This document shows, piece after piece, positions 27,300 to 37,242 of a stretch of DNA of 64,000 bases. Origin of the DNA: GCA-2728135 sp002728135 (GTDB lineage: Bacteria; Pseudomonadota; Alphaproteobacteria; UBA828). The notes under the pieces are model-generated. The model was not told the origin of the DNA and did not search any database. It worked only from the letters and a program-made list of their open reading frames with translations. Position numbers and translations under genes: made by a program. Positions within the stretch are counted from its first letter, which is position 1. Each line of letters opens with the position of its first letter. The stretch is from assembly GCA_963997635.1 (NCBI GenBank), contig CAXEND010000001.1, positions 186,001-250,000 on the forward strand. The letters run 5' to 3'.

Positions 27300-28541
27300 A
27301 TGGCTAAAAAAATTTTTTTTAATGTCTATGCACCATTTAATGGTCTGGTAGCAAATCATGATTTTGCTGGCAAAATAATTTCTCCTCCCTACGATGTTCT
27401 AAGTCGAGAAGAAGCAAAAATTCTTGCAAAGGACAATCCTTATTCTTTTTTGCGTATTAGTCGTGCAGAAATTGATTTTCCTGATTCTGTGAGTGCCAGT
27501 GAAAAAATTGTATATGAACGTGCGGCCGAAAATTTCAAAAAATTGATAAATAATAGATCAATTATTGAAGACGAAAAGGCGGCTTTTTATATATGGAAGC
27601 TTCAAAAGGATGATCATTTTCAAACGGGTGTGATTTCTGCATGTTCAGTATTAGCTTATGAGTCAGGCGAAGTAATAAGGCACGAACATACTCGTCCTGA
27701 AAAAGAAGATGATCGGGTGAAACATCTAGAGTCTTTATCTGCCGCAACGGGGCCAACACTTCTTACTTACAGACGGGACCCTATTTTATCTGACTTAGTT
27801 ACCAAACTCTCCCTTGGAATACCAATAATAGACGTTCATGATATTTATAAAGTTCGCCATACAATATGGAGGATTTGTTCTGAAAATTACGTTGATGAAT
27901 TAGGTTTAGCTTTAAATCAAATAAAAAAATCTTACATCGCTGACGGTCATCATCGAACTGCTGCGAGTTATCGTTTAGCAAGAGATAAAAAAATGACTGA
28001 CGGCAGGTTTCTTGCTGCTCTTTTCCCAAGTGACCAGCTGCTTGTTCTAGATTATAATCGTGTTGTGAGGGATCTCAATGGATTATCATCCCGAGAATTT
28101 CTGAGCAAATTAAGCACAAGTTTTAATGTATCAGTTCTAGAAACCCCGGCAAAACCTCTTTTGCGAGGCAACTTTACGCTTTACATGGATGGTTATTGGT
28201 ATTCTTTATCTTATCGAGACAAGTCTAGAATCAAAGGCGAGCATCCGGATAATTTAGATGTGTCCTTATTAAATTATAAAGTACTTGAGCCTTTACTTGG
28301 TATTGAAAACCTCAGAACTAATCCAAGAGTGGAATTCATAGGTGGTGCACGAGGTTTGGAAGGACTTAAAAGTTTTGTAGATGAAAATCATTGGGCAGCT
28401 GCATTTGCATTATACCCAACTTCAGTTGATGAACTAATGAATATTGCTGATACAGGGGAAATCATGCCTCCAAAATCTACGTGGTTTGAGCCAAAGCTTG
28501 CTGATGGCCTGATTTCGCTTCCTTTAGATTTTACTAACTAA
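27300..28541 (+). CDS. DUF1015 family protein
   Basis: This 413-residue protein has the DUF1015 hallmarks: PPYDVLSREEA near the start, YIWK, a central RHEHTRPEKE and SYIADGHHRTAAS around residue 210. The function of the family is not established; the DGHHR motif suggests nucleotide or metal binding and a kinase-like role has been proposed for relatives. It lies 20 bases ahead of miaA on the same strand. I see no clear ribosome site. Confidence 0.85.
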   Translation: MAKKIFFNVYAPFNGLVANHDFAGKIISPPYDVLSREEAKILAKDNPYSFLRISRAEIDFPDSVSASEKIVYERAAENFKKLINNRSIIEDEKAAFYIWKLQKDDHFQTGVISACSVLAYESGEVIRHEHTRPEKEDDRVKHLESLSAATGPTLLTYRRDPILSDLVTKLSLGIPIIDVHDIYKVRHTIWRICSENYVDELGLALNQIKKSYIADGHHRTAASYRLARDKKMTDGRFLAALFPSDQLLVLDYNRVVRDLNGLSSREFLSKLSTSFNVSVLETPAKPLLRGNFTLYMDGYWYSLSYRDKSRIKGEHPDNLDVSLLNYKVLEPLLGIENLRTNPRVEFIGGARGLEGLKSFVDENHWAAAFALYPTSVDELMNIADTGEIMPPKSTWFEPKLADGLISLPLDFTN

Positions 28542-28560
28542 TTCAGAATTTTTTTAGGCT

Positions 28561-29535
28561 ATGCCGAAACATTATTCATCTAAGAATTTTGGAACTTATC
28601 AAACACTATTTATTTGTGGCCCGACAGGTAGTGGTAAATCTTCTTTGGCAATTAGAATTGCCCAAGAAATAAATGGGACAATTATAAATGCTGACAGCAT
28701 GCAGGTATTTCGAGGTCTAGAAATTCTTACTTCATGTCCTAGTAAAAACGATAAAAATATAGTTCCTCACAAACTTTATAACTTTGTTGACCCCAATCAT
28801 CACTTTTCCGTTGGCATTTGGTTGTCTGAGGCTATAGAAGTTGCTCAAGAAGCAAGGAACTTAGGTAAAGTACCAATTTTTGTTGGTGGTACCGGTTTAT
28901 ATTTTCGAGCTTTGTTAAACGGGCTTGCCACCATACCAAAAATAGATGACATAACACGTTCTGATACAAGAATTCTTTTCGAAACCTTGGGTAGAGAAGC
29001 TTTCTGTGCACACCTAGCAGAACTTGACCCAGTTGGAATAAAAAGAATTAATATAGCTGATACCCAACGGTTGCTGAGATTATACGAAGTTGTTATTAGT
29101 ACTGGAAAAACCTTGCAGGAGTGGCAAAATCTTGAGCCGAACAAAAAACAAAATAGTCTAGGTAAAATAATCAAATTAATTTTATCACCTGAGAGAAATG
29201 AATTATATGATGCTATCAATAATCGTTTAGAGAAAATGATAGAAATTGGTTTATTAGAGGAATTAAAAATTTTTTTGGAAGATAAAGTTTATAACTATAG
29301 TCAGGCACAAAAAGCACTGGGGGTAAAAGAATTTAGCGATTATCTTGATGGTAAAATAGAATTGTGTACTGCGATTACTTCATCACAACTAAGGACACGT
29401 CATTTTGCAAAAAGGCAACTTACATGGTTTCGTAATCAAATGCCCTCAGCTTTATGGCTTAATGGCTTTGGAAATGATGTCATTGAAAGTGCTTTGAATT
29501 ATATTAACAAGTGCAATCAGGTTGACCAGATTTAG
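28561..29535 (+). CDS. miaA: tRNA dimethylallyltransferase
   Basis: This 324-residue protein has Walker A GPTGSGKSSLA near the start, NADSMQVF, the DP..HFSVG segment, GGTGLYFRALL.GL and the C-terminal RQLTWFRNQ. It transfers a dimethylallyl group to A37 of tRNAs that read codons starting with U. The protein has the usual length. It follows the DUF1015 gene closely and precedes the branched-chain amino-acid genes by about 115 bases. Confidence 0.95.
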   Translation: MPKHYSSKNFGTYQTLFICGPTGSGKSSLAIRIAQEINGTIINADSMQVFRGLEILTSCPSKNDKNIVPHKLYNFVDPNHHFSVGIWLSEAIEVAQEARNLGKVPIFVGGTGLYFRALLNGLATIPKIDDITRSDTRILFETLGREAFCAHLAELDPVGIKRINIADTQRLLRLYEVVISTGKTLQEWQNLEPNKKQNSLGKIIKLILSPERNELYDAINNRLEKMIEIGLLEELKIFLEDKVYNYSQAQKALGVKEFSDYLDGKIELCTAITSSQLRTRHFAKRQLTWFRNQMPSALWLNGFGNDVIESALNYINKCNQVDQI

Positions 29536-29649
29536 TCAAAGGATTAGTTTGCATCGCCTTATAGAGTAACATTACCTGTTAAAATTACATTAAGACTATC
29601 TATTGAATAGAAATTTTTATAGAGCACCAAATAGTATGAGGATATAGTT

Positions 29650-31446
29650 GTGAGTAGGAAGGCAAAATATAATTCAAAATCATCTAATATGACAGGTGCT
29701 GAGATGTTAGTCCAATGTCTCGCAGATTTAGGTGTGGATACAGTGTTTGGATATCCAGGAGGGGCTGTACTTCCAATATATGATGCTATATTTAAGCAAA
29801 ACCAAGTAAGACATATATTAGTCAGGCATGAACAAGGTGCTGTTCATGCAGCTGAAGGGTATGCACGATCAACTGGAAAAGTAGGTGTGGTCTTAGTTAC
29901 TTCTGGCCCCGGTGCTACAAACAGTGTCACAGGACTTACAGATGCAATGATGGATAGTGTGCCAATAGTTTGTCTAACAGGACAGGTTCCAACTCATATG
30001 ATTGGTAACGATGCTTTTCAGGAGGCTGATACTGTTGGAATTACACGACCCTGTACTAAACATAACTATCTTGTCAGGTCAGTCGATGTATTGTGTAAAA
30101 CTATTCAAGATGCCTTTTATATTGCTAAGGCGGGGCGTCCCGGTCCTGTAGTAGTTGATCTGCCAAAAGATATTGTTATGTCCGAGGGTAAATATGATAA
30201 AGCTGGCAGTTCCTTTAATAATAGCAAACATCTCAGCTATAACCCCCAAATCGAGCCTGATCCTTCAGCTATCTCACGAGCTATAGAAGCAATGCAAAAG
30301 GCTGAACGCCCAATACTCTATACAGGGGGAGGTATTATAAATTCAGGACCAGAAGCTTCAGTTTTGCTTCGTGAATTAGCACACAAAACAGGTTTTCCTA
30401 TAACAAACACACTAATGGGACTTGGTAGTTTTCCGGCATCAGATTCTCAATTCCTTGGTATGTTAGGTATGCACGGCACATATGAAGCAAACATGGCAAT
30501 GGCGGAGTGTGATGTGATGGTATGCATTGGAGCTCGTTTTGATGATCGTGTTACAGGTAAACTTTCTGACTTTTCAACAGGGTCATATAAGATACATGCG
30601 GATATTGATCCGTCTTCAATTAATAAAAATGTTTCTGTTGATGTGCCAATAATAGGAGATTCTGTCAGGATAATAAGTGCTATGCTTGAAGCTTGGAAGA
30701 CACAAGGTAACAAACCAAATATGAGTAGAAGTAGTCCTTGGTGGAAGAAAATAGAAAAATGGCGCTCAAGGGAATGTTTATATTATAAGCAAAGTGATGA
30801 GGTTATTAAGCCGCAATATGCCATCCAGAGACTTCATGAATTGACAAAGAATAAGGATGTATATTTTACCACTGAGGTTGGCCAACATCAGATGTGGGCT
30901 GCTCAGTATCTACGTTTTGATGAACCTAACCGCTGGATGACGTCAGGCGGCCTTGGAACTATGGGCTATGGGTTCCCTGCAGCAATGGGAGTTCAGGTAG
31001 CACATCCTAATTCTTTGGTGATTGATGTGGCAGGAGAAGCATCACTACTGATGGTAATTCAAGAGCTGTCAACGCTCATGCAGCATCGATTGCCAGTAAA
31101 GGTTTTTCTTCTCAACAATGAATACATGGGAATGGTTCGACAGTGGCAAGAGTTGTTTCATGGAGGCAGGTACTCTGAGAGCTATATGGATTCGCTCCCA
31201 GATTTTGTCAAATTAGCTGAAAGTTTTGGAGCGAGAGGACTGCGAGCATCAAAGCCTGCTGATGTTGATAAAGTAATACTGGAGATGATAGACACGGATG
31301 GACCTGTGATTGCTGATATTTTGGTGGATAAGGAAACTAATGTTTATCCTATGATACCATCAGGTGCAGCTCATTATGAAATGAAACTGGGACCAGATCA
31401 TGGTGAATCGGAAGAATCTGCAGATGGTGGAATGGCATCAGTTTGA
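29650..31446 (+). CDS. ilvB: Acetolactate synthase large subunit
   Basis: This 598-residue thiamine-diphosphate enzyme starts at a GTG with GAGG eight bases upstream. It shows GYPGGAVLPIYDA, RHEQGAVHAAEGYAR, GPGATN, and the cofactor segment AGEASLLMVIQELSTLMQHRLPVKVFLLNNEYMGMVRQWQ. GEA replaces the textbook GDG, a variant I recall as usual in alphaproteobacteria. It makes acetolactate or acetohydroxybutyrate, the first step of valine, leucine and isoleucine synthesis. ilvN and ilvC follow on the same strand. Confidence 0.97.
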   Translation: MSRKAKYNSKSSNMTGAEMLVQCLADLGVDTVFGYPGGAVLPIYDAIFKQNQVRHILVRHEQGAVHAAEGYARSTGKVGVVLVTSGPGATNSVTGLTDAMMDSVPIVCLTGQVPTHMIGNDAFQEADTVGITRPCTKHNYLVRSVDVLCKTIQDAFYIAKAGRPGPVVVDLPKDIVMSEGKYDKAGSSFNNSKHLSYNPQIEPDPSAISRAIEAMQKAERPILYTGGGIINSGPEASVLLRELAHKTGFPITNTLMGLGSFPASDSQFLGMLGMHGTYEANMAMAECDVMVCIGARFDDRVTGKLSDFSTGSYKIHADIDPSSINKNVSVDVPIIGDSVRIISAMLEAWKTQGNKPNMSRSSPWWKKIEKWRSRECLYYKQSDEVIKPQYAIQRLHELTKNKDVYFTTEVGQHQMWAAQYLRFDEPNRWMTSGGLGTMGYGFPAAMGVQVAHPNSLVIDVAGEASLLMVIQELSTLMQHRLPVKVFLLNNEYMGMVRQWQELFHGGRYSESYMDSLPDFVKLAESFGARGLRASKPADVDKVILEMIDTDGPVIADILVDKETNVYPMIPSGAAHYEMKLGPDHGESEESADGGMASV

Positions 31447-31508
31447 ACAAGCATGATCCCAAGATTTAATTATTGTTTTTTGATTTTGTTTTAGCAATAG
31501 GTGGTGTG

Positions 31509-32015
31509 ATGTCAGAAAAAATTGAACGACACACAATGTCAGTTTTAGTTGAAAATGAGCCTGGTGTTCTCGCACGAGTAATAGGCCTTTTTGCAGGCAG
31601 AGGATACAATATTGAAAGCCTTACTGTGGCAGAGGTTGATGTTGTGGAAAATCTCAGCCGTGTTAATCTCGTAACAACTGGGTCACCTATGATAATAGAG
31701 CAAATAAAAAATCAATTAGATCGTTTGGTTCCAGTTCGTACAGTATCTGACCTTACTGCCGAAGGTTCTTATGTGGAGCGAGAATTAGCGTTGATAAAGG
31801 TGGTTTCTATAGGCGAAAAAAGAGTCGAGTCACTTCGGATAGCTGATATATTTCGTGCACATGTGGTTGACAGTGAAAATGATAGTTTTGTATTTGAAAT
31901 GACTGGAAAGCCATCAAAAATTGATGCATTCGTTAGATTAATGGAGCCTTTAGGGCTCACAGAAATTTCACGTACAGGTGTTTCTGCCATGTTACGGGGT
32001 AAGCGTTCGCTCTGA
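31509..32015 (+). CDS. ilvN: Acetolactate synthase small (regulatory) subunit
   Basis: The ATG at 31509, preceded by AGGTGG, gives a 168-residue protein beginning MSEKIERHTMSVLV; the longer frame from 31473 lacks support. The N-terminal ACT domain has NEPGVLARV.GLFAGRGYNIESL, and the C-terminal half has ERELALIKV and FEMTGKPSKIDAFV. It activates the large subunit and confers valine feedback inhibition. Confidence 0.96.
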   Translation: MSEKIERHTMSVLVENEPGVLARVIGLFAGRGYNIESLTVAEVDVVENLSRVNLVTTGSPMIIEQIKNQLDRLVPVRTVSDLTAEGSYVERELALIKVVSIGEKRVESLRIADIFRAHVVDSENDSFVFEMTGKPSKIDAFVRLMEPLGLTEISRTGVSAMLRGKRSL

Positions 32016-32087
32016 TAATTTATTAGAACAACCCATTAGAAGGTCTTAATGTTTAGATAAGATAAAATTAAATGAAAAGGATTTATT

Positions 32088-33107
32088 ATGCGTGTTTACT
32101 ATGATCGTGATGCAGACTTAAACCTGATAAAAAGTAAAAAGGTAGTAATTTTAGGATATGGTAGCCAAGGCTTTGCTCACGCTAACAATCTAAAAGATAG
32201 TGGGGTGTCAGAAGTTGCTGTCGGCCTCCGGTCAGACTCTAATTCGGTTGCTAAGGCCGAAAGTGCAGGTCTGAAAGTTCTAAGCATGGATGATGCTGCA
32301 AAATGGGCTGATGTAGTAATGATGTTAACACCAGATGAACTTCAACGTGACATTTGGAATATAAATTTGCGGGAAAATATGAAGCAAGGTGCTGCCTTAG
32401 CATTTGCCCATGGTTTAAATGTGCATTACAACCTTATTGAGCCAAGATCAGATTTAGATGTTTTTATGGTTGCACCTAAAGGTCCTGGTCATACTGTTCG
32501 TTCTGAGTATGAACGAGGTGCTGGCGTTCCATGTTTGCTAGCTGTTGCACAAGATGCTTCAAGCAATGCATCTGAGATTGGCCTTTCATACGCTGCAGCA
32601 ATAGGTGGTGGTCGTTCTGGAATTATAGAAACAACATTCCGAGAAGAAGTCGAAACGGACTTGTTTGGGGAGCAGGTGGTTCTGTGTGGAGGCCTTACTT
32701 CACTTATAACAGAGGCATGGGAGACATTGGTCGAAGCGGGATACGCTCCTGAAATGGCATATTTTGAAACTCTTCATGAAGTAAAATTAATAGTAGACCT
32801 TATTTATGAAGGGGGCATTGCAAATATGCGCTATTCAATTTCAAATACTGCTGAGTATGGTGATTACACAAGAGGTAGTAGAATCATAGATTCTCGTACA
32901 AAAAAACGTATGCGTGAAATTTTAAGTGAAATTCAGTCTGGTCAATTTGTAACAGAATGGATGTCTGAAAACGGAGCTGGTCAACCGAGCTTTAAAGCTA
33001 TGAGGCGTCGTGGAGCTGAGCATCCTATAGAGGCAGTGGGTGAGAAGCTTAGGGGGATGATGCCTTGGATTGGAGAAAACCGCTTGGTAGATAAATCAAA
33101 AAATTGA
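32088..33107 (+). CDS. ilvC: Ketol-acid reductoisomerase (class I)
   Basis: This 339-residue enzyme has the N-terminal nucleotide-binding loop GYGSQGFAHANNLKDSG, GLRSDSNS, and the metal-binding C-terminal knotted domain with EVETDLFGEQ and EVKLIVDLIYEGG. It turns acetolactate into dihydroxyisovalerate using NADPH and magnesium. AAGGA lies seven bases before the ATG. It is the third gene of the ilv series. Confidence 0.98.
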   Translation: MRVYYDRDADLNLIKSKKVVILGYGSQGFAHANNLKDSGVSEVAVGLRSDSNSVAKAESAGLKVLSMDDAAKWADVVMMLTPDELQRDIWNINLRENMKQGAALAFAHGLNVHYNLIEPRSDLDVFMVAPKGPGHTVRSEYERGAGVPCLLAVAQDASSNASEIGLSYAAAIGGGRSGIIETTFREEVETDLFGEQVVLCGGLTSLITEAWETLVEAGYAPEMAYFETLHEVKLIVDLIYEGGIANMRYSISNTAEYGDYTRGSRIIDSRTKKRMREILSEIQSGQFVTEWMSENGAGQPSFKAMRRRGAEHPIEAVGEKLRGMMPWIGENRLVDKSKN

Positions 33108-33156
33108 TATTTTTAGGGGTAGGTAATTTATAAGTTTTTTAAACATCAGGGATAAC

Positions 33157-34092
33157 TTGATGGCTTTTAAATGTATGCGAAGAGGGCACTCTGTCTCAGT
33201 AATTTTTGGTATAAGCTGTGCACTAATAGCAGTAGTCATCTGGGGTGGTTGGATTGTTTACACACGCCACTCAGTGTTAAGTTATCTATCCCCATTAGAC
33301 GTTGGTTTATTAAGATTTGGAACTCCAGCAGTACTCTTAGCCCCTATATGGATCAAATCAGGTCTAATTCCATCAGGAGTACCAAAGCGTGTTTTATTTC
33401 CATTACTTGCGGGGTCTGGAGCTTTTTTTTCGTTATCAATTTCAAACGGTATGACCTTTGCACCTGCTGCACATACTGGTGCTTTGGTTCCTGGAACAAT
33501 CCCATTATGGGCAGCAGCCATTGGTTTTTTCATATTTAAGGAACATTTTAACCGTGTTCGTTTGCTTGGCCTGTTGGTTATGTTTTTTGGTGCTCTACTT
33601 CTGGGGGGTGCTTCAGCAATATTTGATTCTATTACTGAAGGTGCTTGGAGGGGTCACTTACTTTTTCTTTTTTCTGCATTTATGTGGGCATGTTATGCAC
33701 ATGCATTTGTGCGTTCGGGATTAAGTGCTATACAAGCTGTAGCAGTATCAAGTGTATGGTCAGCTATTGTGCATGCTATACTGGCTCTATCTTTTGGATC
33801 CTCTTTGCCAAGTATTGAGACTGATTTACTCTTGTGGCAAATTCTTGTTCAAGGCCTGCTTTCTGGAGTGATTGCTTTCATCACATTCTCAATAGCTGTA
33901 AAACGACTGGGTCCCACTCGTGCTGCTGGTTTTACGTCTTTGGTTCCTGCAATAGCAGCTATAGGTGGTTTTTTTGCTATAGGAGAACCTTTAGGAATAA
34001 TAGAAATAATAGCTATTATATTTGTTACTTTGGGTGTAGTTATCGCTTCTGGAGGGGTATTTCAAAAGAGTTCAGGAAGAAATCTGTTTTAG
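33157..34092 (+). CDS. EamA/DMT-family membrane transporter
   Basis: This 311-residue protein has ten predicted membrane segments arranged as two EamA repeats. The first spans about residues 13-145 (ISCALIAVVIWGG at its start) and the second runs from about residue 160 to the end (FLFSAFMWACYAH). Members move amino acids, nucleobases or other metabolites; the substrate is not assignable. It lies 50 bases after ilvC, so export of a branched-chain compound is possible but only an inference. Confidence 0.85.
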   Translation: MMAFKCMRRGHSVSVIFGISCALIAVVIWGGWIVYTRHSVLSYLSPLDVGLLRFGTPAVLLAPIWIKSGLIPSGVPKRVLFPLLAGSGAFFSLSISNGMTFAPAAHTGALVPGTIPLWAAAIGFFIFKEHFNRVRLLGLLVMFFGALLLGGASAIFDSITEGAWRGHLLFLFSAFMWACYAHAFVRSGLSAIQAVAVSSVWSAIVHAILALSFGSSLPSIETDLLLWQILVQGLLSGVIAFITFSIAVKRLGPTRAAGFTSLVPAIAAIGGFFAIGEPLGIIEIIAIIFVTLGVVIASGGVFQKSSGRNLF

Positions 34093-34312
34093 GGAATTTA
34101 TAGAAAAATATGGTAAATTTAAGCAAATCAATTAACATATTGTATTTGTTTAACTTGTTTTGAGCCAATAAAAGGCGTATCTAAACTTTATCAACCAATA
34201 TTACATTGGATAGTATTTAAAAGCAGTTTATATATTTGCTCTATTTATGCCTTTATTTTGGGCTAAAAGATATATGTTTAGTGTTTTTGTTATATAGAAT
34301 GAGGTTGGCCGG
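34093..34312. promoter_or_regulatory. leuA upstream region
   Basis: AT-rich interval after the transporter gene, expected to hold the promoter for leuA and its leader. TATATAGAAT (34291-34300) is a possible -10 zone, but no firm -35 partner was found. Nothing else was recognised here. Confidence 0.3.
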
Positions 34313-34444
34313 ATGTTTAGAGTAAAGCCTAATAAGGCAATCAAGATTAAAAAGAAAATTTTCTTTTTCTATAAGATTGACTCTCTATTTGCTAACCATA
34401 ATCTCTGTATTTGGGATCTGCGACTTATTACCCCCAGGCCATAA
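34313..34444 (+). CDS. Candidate leader peptide upstream of leuA (43 codons)
   Basis: An ATG at 34313 has a well-spaced ribosome site (GAGG, eight bases away) and opens a 43-codon frame ending at TAA 34442-34444, 66 bases before leuA. The first half is Lys/Phe-rich over a perfect 20-base palindrome (34349-34368). The second half has four Leu codons (CTA, CTC, CTG, CTT) and ends RLITPRP. Leader-peptide attenuation is known for leu operons in enterobacteria. Here the Leu codons are spread out and no T-tailed terminator follows, so attenuation is possible but unproven. Sequences near 34428-34467 can form mutually exclusive pairings (TTACC/GGTAA versus CCCAG/CTGGG). Confidence 0.4.
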   Translation: MFRVKPNKAIKIKKKIFFFYKIDSLFANHNLCIWDLRLITPRP

Positions 34445-34510
34445 TTATATGCATGGTAACTGGGTGCACTAAAGTTGATAGAAACCGTAAAAACATGAGG
34501 GGTCGTAACA

Positions 34511-36064
34511 ATGACCGTTGATACCAAAAAAGAAGAAATAGTTATTTTTGATACTACTTTACGTGATGGAGAACAATCTCCAGGTGCTTCTATGAATTTA
34601 GAGGAAAAGATACGTATTGCAGAAGTTTTGGAAGAGCTAAAAGTAGATGTAATAGAAGCAGGCTTCCCCATTGCCTCTAATGGAGATTTCGAGGCTGTTT
34701 ATGGTGTTGCTCAGATAGTTAAAGAAAGCATAGTTTGTGGGCTAGCTCGAGCAGGAAAAAAGGATATTGAAAGGGCTGCAGAAGCTCTTAAACCTGCCAA
34801 AAGAGGAAGAATACATACGTTTATATCAACTAGTCCTCTACACATGAGTGTTAAACTACAAATGAAACCAGAAGATGTGCACCAAGCTGTTTTGGAAAGC
34901 GTGAGTCATGCACGTAGGTTTACTGACGATGTTGAATGGTCTTGTGAGGATGGTTCGCGAACAGAACATGATTTTTTATGTAGATGTGTAGAGAGTGCAA
35001 TAAAGGCAGGCGCTAATACAATTAATATCCCAGATACTGTTGGTTATGCAGAACCCGAGGAATTTGCATCTTTAATAGCAATGCTCTTTAATCGTGTTCC
35101 AAATATTGATAGGGCAGTACTTTCCGTACATTGTCATAATGATCTTGGACTTGCTGTGGCAAACTCCCTTGCTGCAGTTGGTGCTGGGGCTCGCCAAATA
35201 GAATGTACCATAAATGGACTTGGTGAGCGTGCCGGTAATGCTGCAATGGAGGAAATTGTCATGGCACTACGTACCCGCTCTGACAGATATAATATAGGTA
35301 CGGTAATTAATTCAAAAGTTATAACAAAAGCTTCAAGACTAGTGTCTCAAATTACAGGTTTTGCAATCCAGCCAAATAAGGCAATAGTCGGTGCCAATGC
35401 TTTTGCTCACGAGAGTGGTATTCATCAGGACGGGGTTTTAAAAGACGCTCAAACATATGAAATTATGACTCCAGAGTCAGTAGGGTTGGTAAAATCTACT
35501 TTAGTTATGGGAAAACATTCGGGGCGACACGCATTTAGGGAAAAACTTAGAGAGTTAGGCTACGATGAAATTGGTGATAATGCTTTTCAGGAAGCTTTTG
35601 AGCGTTTTAAAGATATGGCGGATAAGAAGAAAGATGTTTATGACGAAGATATTATAGCCTTAGTCACAGATGAAATGTCAGCTGAAAGTGAAAGAATTAG
35701 ATTTTGTTCACTTGATATAGCTTGTGGTTCAAGTGGCCCGCAGAAAGCAACATTAGTTCTAGAGGTTGACGGTAAAGAGGAGACAGCAATTTCAACGGGT
35801 AATGGCCCTGTGGATGCAACTTTTAATGCAATAAAACAAATTTTTCCACATGATGCTACATTGCAACTTTATCAAGTTCATGCTGTAACAGAAGGTACGG
35901 ATGCTCAGGCAACTGTTACTGTGAGATTGGAAGAGAGTGGACGTAGCTCAAACGGAAAAGGGTCAGATATTGATACAATGGTATCTTCTGCAAGAGCGTA
36001 TGTTCATGCACTTAATAAATTATTAACAAAGCGTGAAAAATCTGCACCAGCTGCAGTAGCATGA
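34511..36064 (+). CDS. leuA: 2-Isopropylmalate synthase
   Basis: This 517-residue protein has the TIM-barrel start FDTTLRDGEQSPGASM and the metal ligands in HCHNDLGLAVANSLA. GLGERAGNA and a C-terminal regulatory domain (about residues 395-510) for leucine feedback complete it. It condenses acetyl-CoA with 2-oxoisovalerate, the first committed step to leucine. GAGGGG lies before the ATG. Its position after ilvBNC and before mreB is an arrangement I recall from Rhodospirillales-like genomes. Confidence 0.97.
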   Translation: MTVDTKKEEIVIFDTTLRDGEQSPGASMNLEEKIRIAEVLEELKVDVIEAGFPIASNGDFEAVYGVAQIVKESIVCGLARAGKKDIERAAEALKPAKRGRIHTFISTSPLHMSVKLQMKPEDVHQAVLESVSHARRFTDDVEWSCEDGSRTEHDFLCRCVESAIKAGANTINIPDTVGYAEPEEFASLIAMLFNRVPNIDRAVLSVHCHNDLGLAVANSLAAVGAGARQIECTINGLGERAGNAAMEEIVMALRTRSDRYNIGTVINSKVITKASRLVSQITGFAIQPNKAIVGANAFAHESGIHQDGVLKDAQTYEIMTPESVGLVKSTLVMGKHSGRHAFREKLRELGYDEIGDNAFQEAFERFKDMADKKKDVYDEDIIALVTDEMSAESERIRFCSLDIACGSSGPQKATLVLEVDGKEETAISTGNGPVDATFNAIKQIFPHDATLQLYQVHAVTEGTDAQATVTVRLEESGRSSNGKGSDIDTMVSSARAYVHALNKLLTKREKSAPAAVA

Positions 36065-36144
36065 ATTCTATGTGGGTTCGTTTAACAGAGTTTAATGTCG
36101 GGTAGTGGATAGTTTGTTAAATTTTTGTGAAAAGGCAGGCAAAT

Positions 36145-37185
36145 ATGTTTTCTAAGTTAACAGGATTTCTCTCCGCTGACATGGCGATAGATCTGGGTAC
36201 GGCCAACACTCTAGTTTATGTTCGTCAACAGGGAATTGTTTTGAACGAACCATCTGTTGTAGCAATATCAAATTATAAGGGTCGGAAGCGTGTTTTAGCT
36301 GTTGGTGAAGAAGCCAAACAAATGCTTGGCCGCACCCCAGGTAACATTGAGGCAATTCGCCCTTTAAGAGATGGTGTTATAGCTGATTTTGAAATTGCAG
36401 AGGAAATGATCAAGCACTTTATAAGGAAGGTTCATAATCGTCGCTCTTTTGCGAGTCCACAGGTCGTTATTTGTGTTCCTTCTGGGTCAACAGCCGTTGA
36501 GAGAAGAGCAATCCAAGAATCTGCTGAGAGTGCTGGAGCTAGGAGAGTCTTTTTGATTGAGGAACCAATGGCTGCAGCTATTGGAGCTCACTTGCCTGTA
36601 ACAGAACCAACTGGATCAATGGTAGTTGATATTGGTGGAGGTACGACTGAAGTGGCTGTACTTTCATTAGGAGGAATAGTCTATGCACGGAGTGTACGTG
36701 TTGGTGGTGATAAGATGGATGAAAGTATTATTGCCTATGTACGTCGTACTCATAACTTACTTTTAGGTGAAAGTTCTGCTGAAAGAATCAAGCAATCAAT
36801 TGGGACAGCATGCCCTCCAGAAGATGGTGATGGCGAATCATTAAATATAAAAGGTCGAGACCTAATGAATGGTGTTCCTAAGGAGATTACAATAACTCAA
36901 AGGCAGATAGCAGAAAGTTTAGCTGAGCCCGTGGGATCCATTATTGATGCAGTGAAAGTAGCACTTGAAAACACAGCTCCAGAACTTGCGGCGGACATTG
37001 TAGATAAAGGAATTGTGCTAACTGGAGGAGGAGCTCTTTTAGGCAATCTTGATTTTGTTCTAAGACATGCAACTGGTTTGCCAGTATCAATTGCTGATGA
37101 AGCTCTTTCCTGTGTAGCACTTGGCACAGGTCGTTGTTTAGAGGAAATGAAAACCCTTCAAAATGTTCTCCAAGAAGCCTTCTAG
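36145..37185 (+). CDS. mreB: Rod-shape-determining actin homologue MreB
   Basis: The ATG at 36145 (behind AGGCA) gives 346 residues, the standard MreB length; a GTG at 36127 would add six. Actin-fold motifs AIDLGTANTLVYV, NEPSVVA, GGGTTEVAVLSLGG and LTGGGALL are present. It forms membrane-bound filaments that direct cell-wall synthesis. It heads mreB-mreC-mreD-mrdA-rodA. Confidence 0.98.
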   Translation: MFSKLTGFLSADMAIDLGTANTLVYVRQQGIVLNEPSVVAISNYKGRKRVLAVGEEAKQMLGRTPGNIEAIRPLRDGVIADFEIAEEMIKHFIRKVHNRRSFASPQVVICVPSGSTAVERRAIQESAESAGARRVFLIEEPMAAAIGAHLPVTEPTGSMVVDIGGGTTEVAVLSLGGIVYARSVRVGGDKMDESIIAYVRRTHNLLLGESSAERIKQSIGTACPPEDGDGESLNIKGRDLMNGVPKEITITQRQIAESLAEPVGSIIDAVKVALENTAPELAADIVDKGIVLTGGGALLGNLDFVLRHATGLPVSIADEALSCVALGTGRCLEEMKTLQNVLQEAF

Positions 37186-37242
37186 GTTATTAAATAAGTT
37201 TACTAATAGCATTATAAATCTCTTATTGGGGGGTAATTTTCG

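Noticed and set aside
33171..34103. Several overlapping plus-strand frames inside the EamA gene
   Set aside because: They are Cys/Ser/Trp-rich shadow translations of a clear membrane transporter frame.
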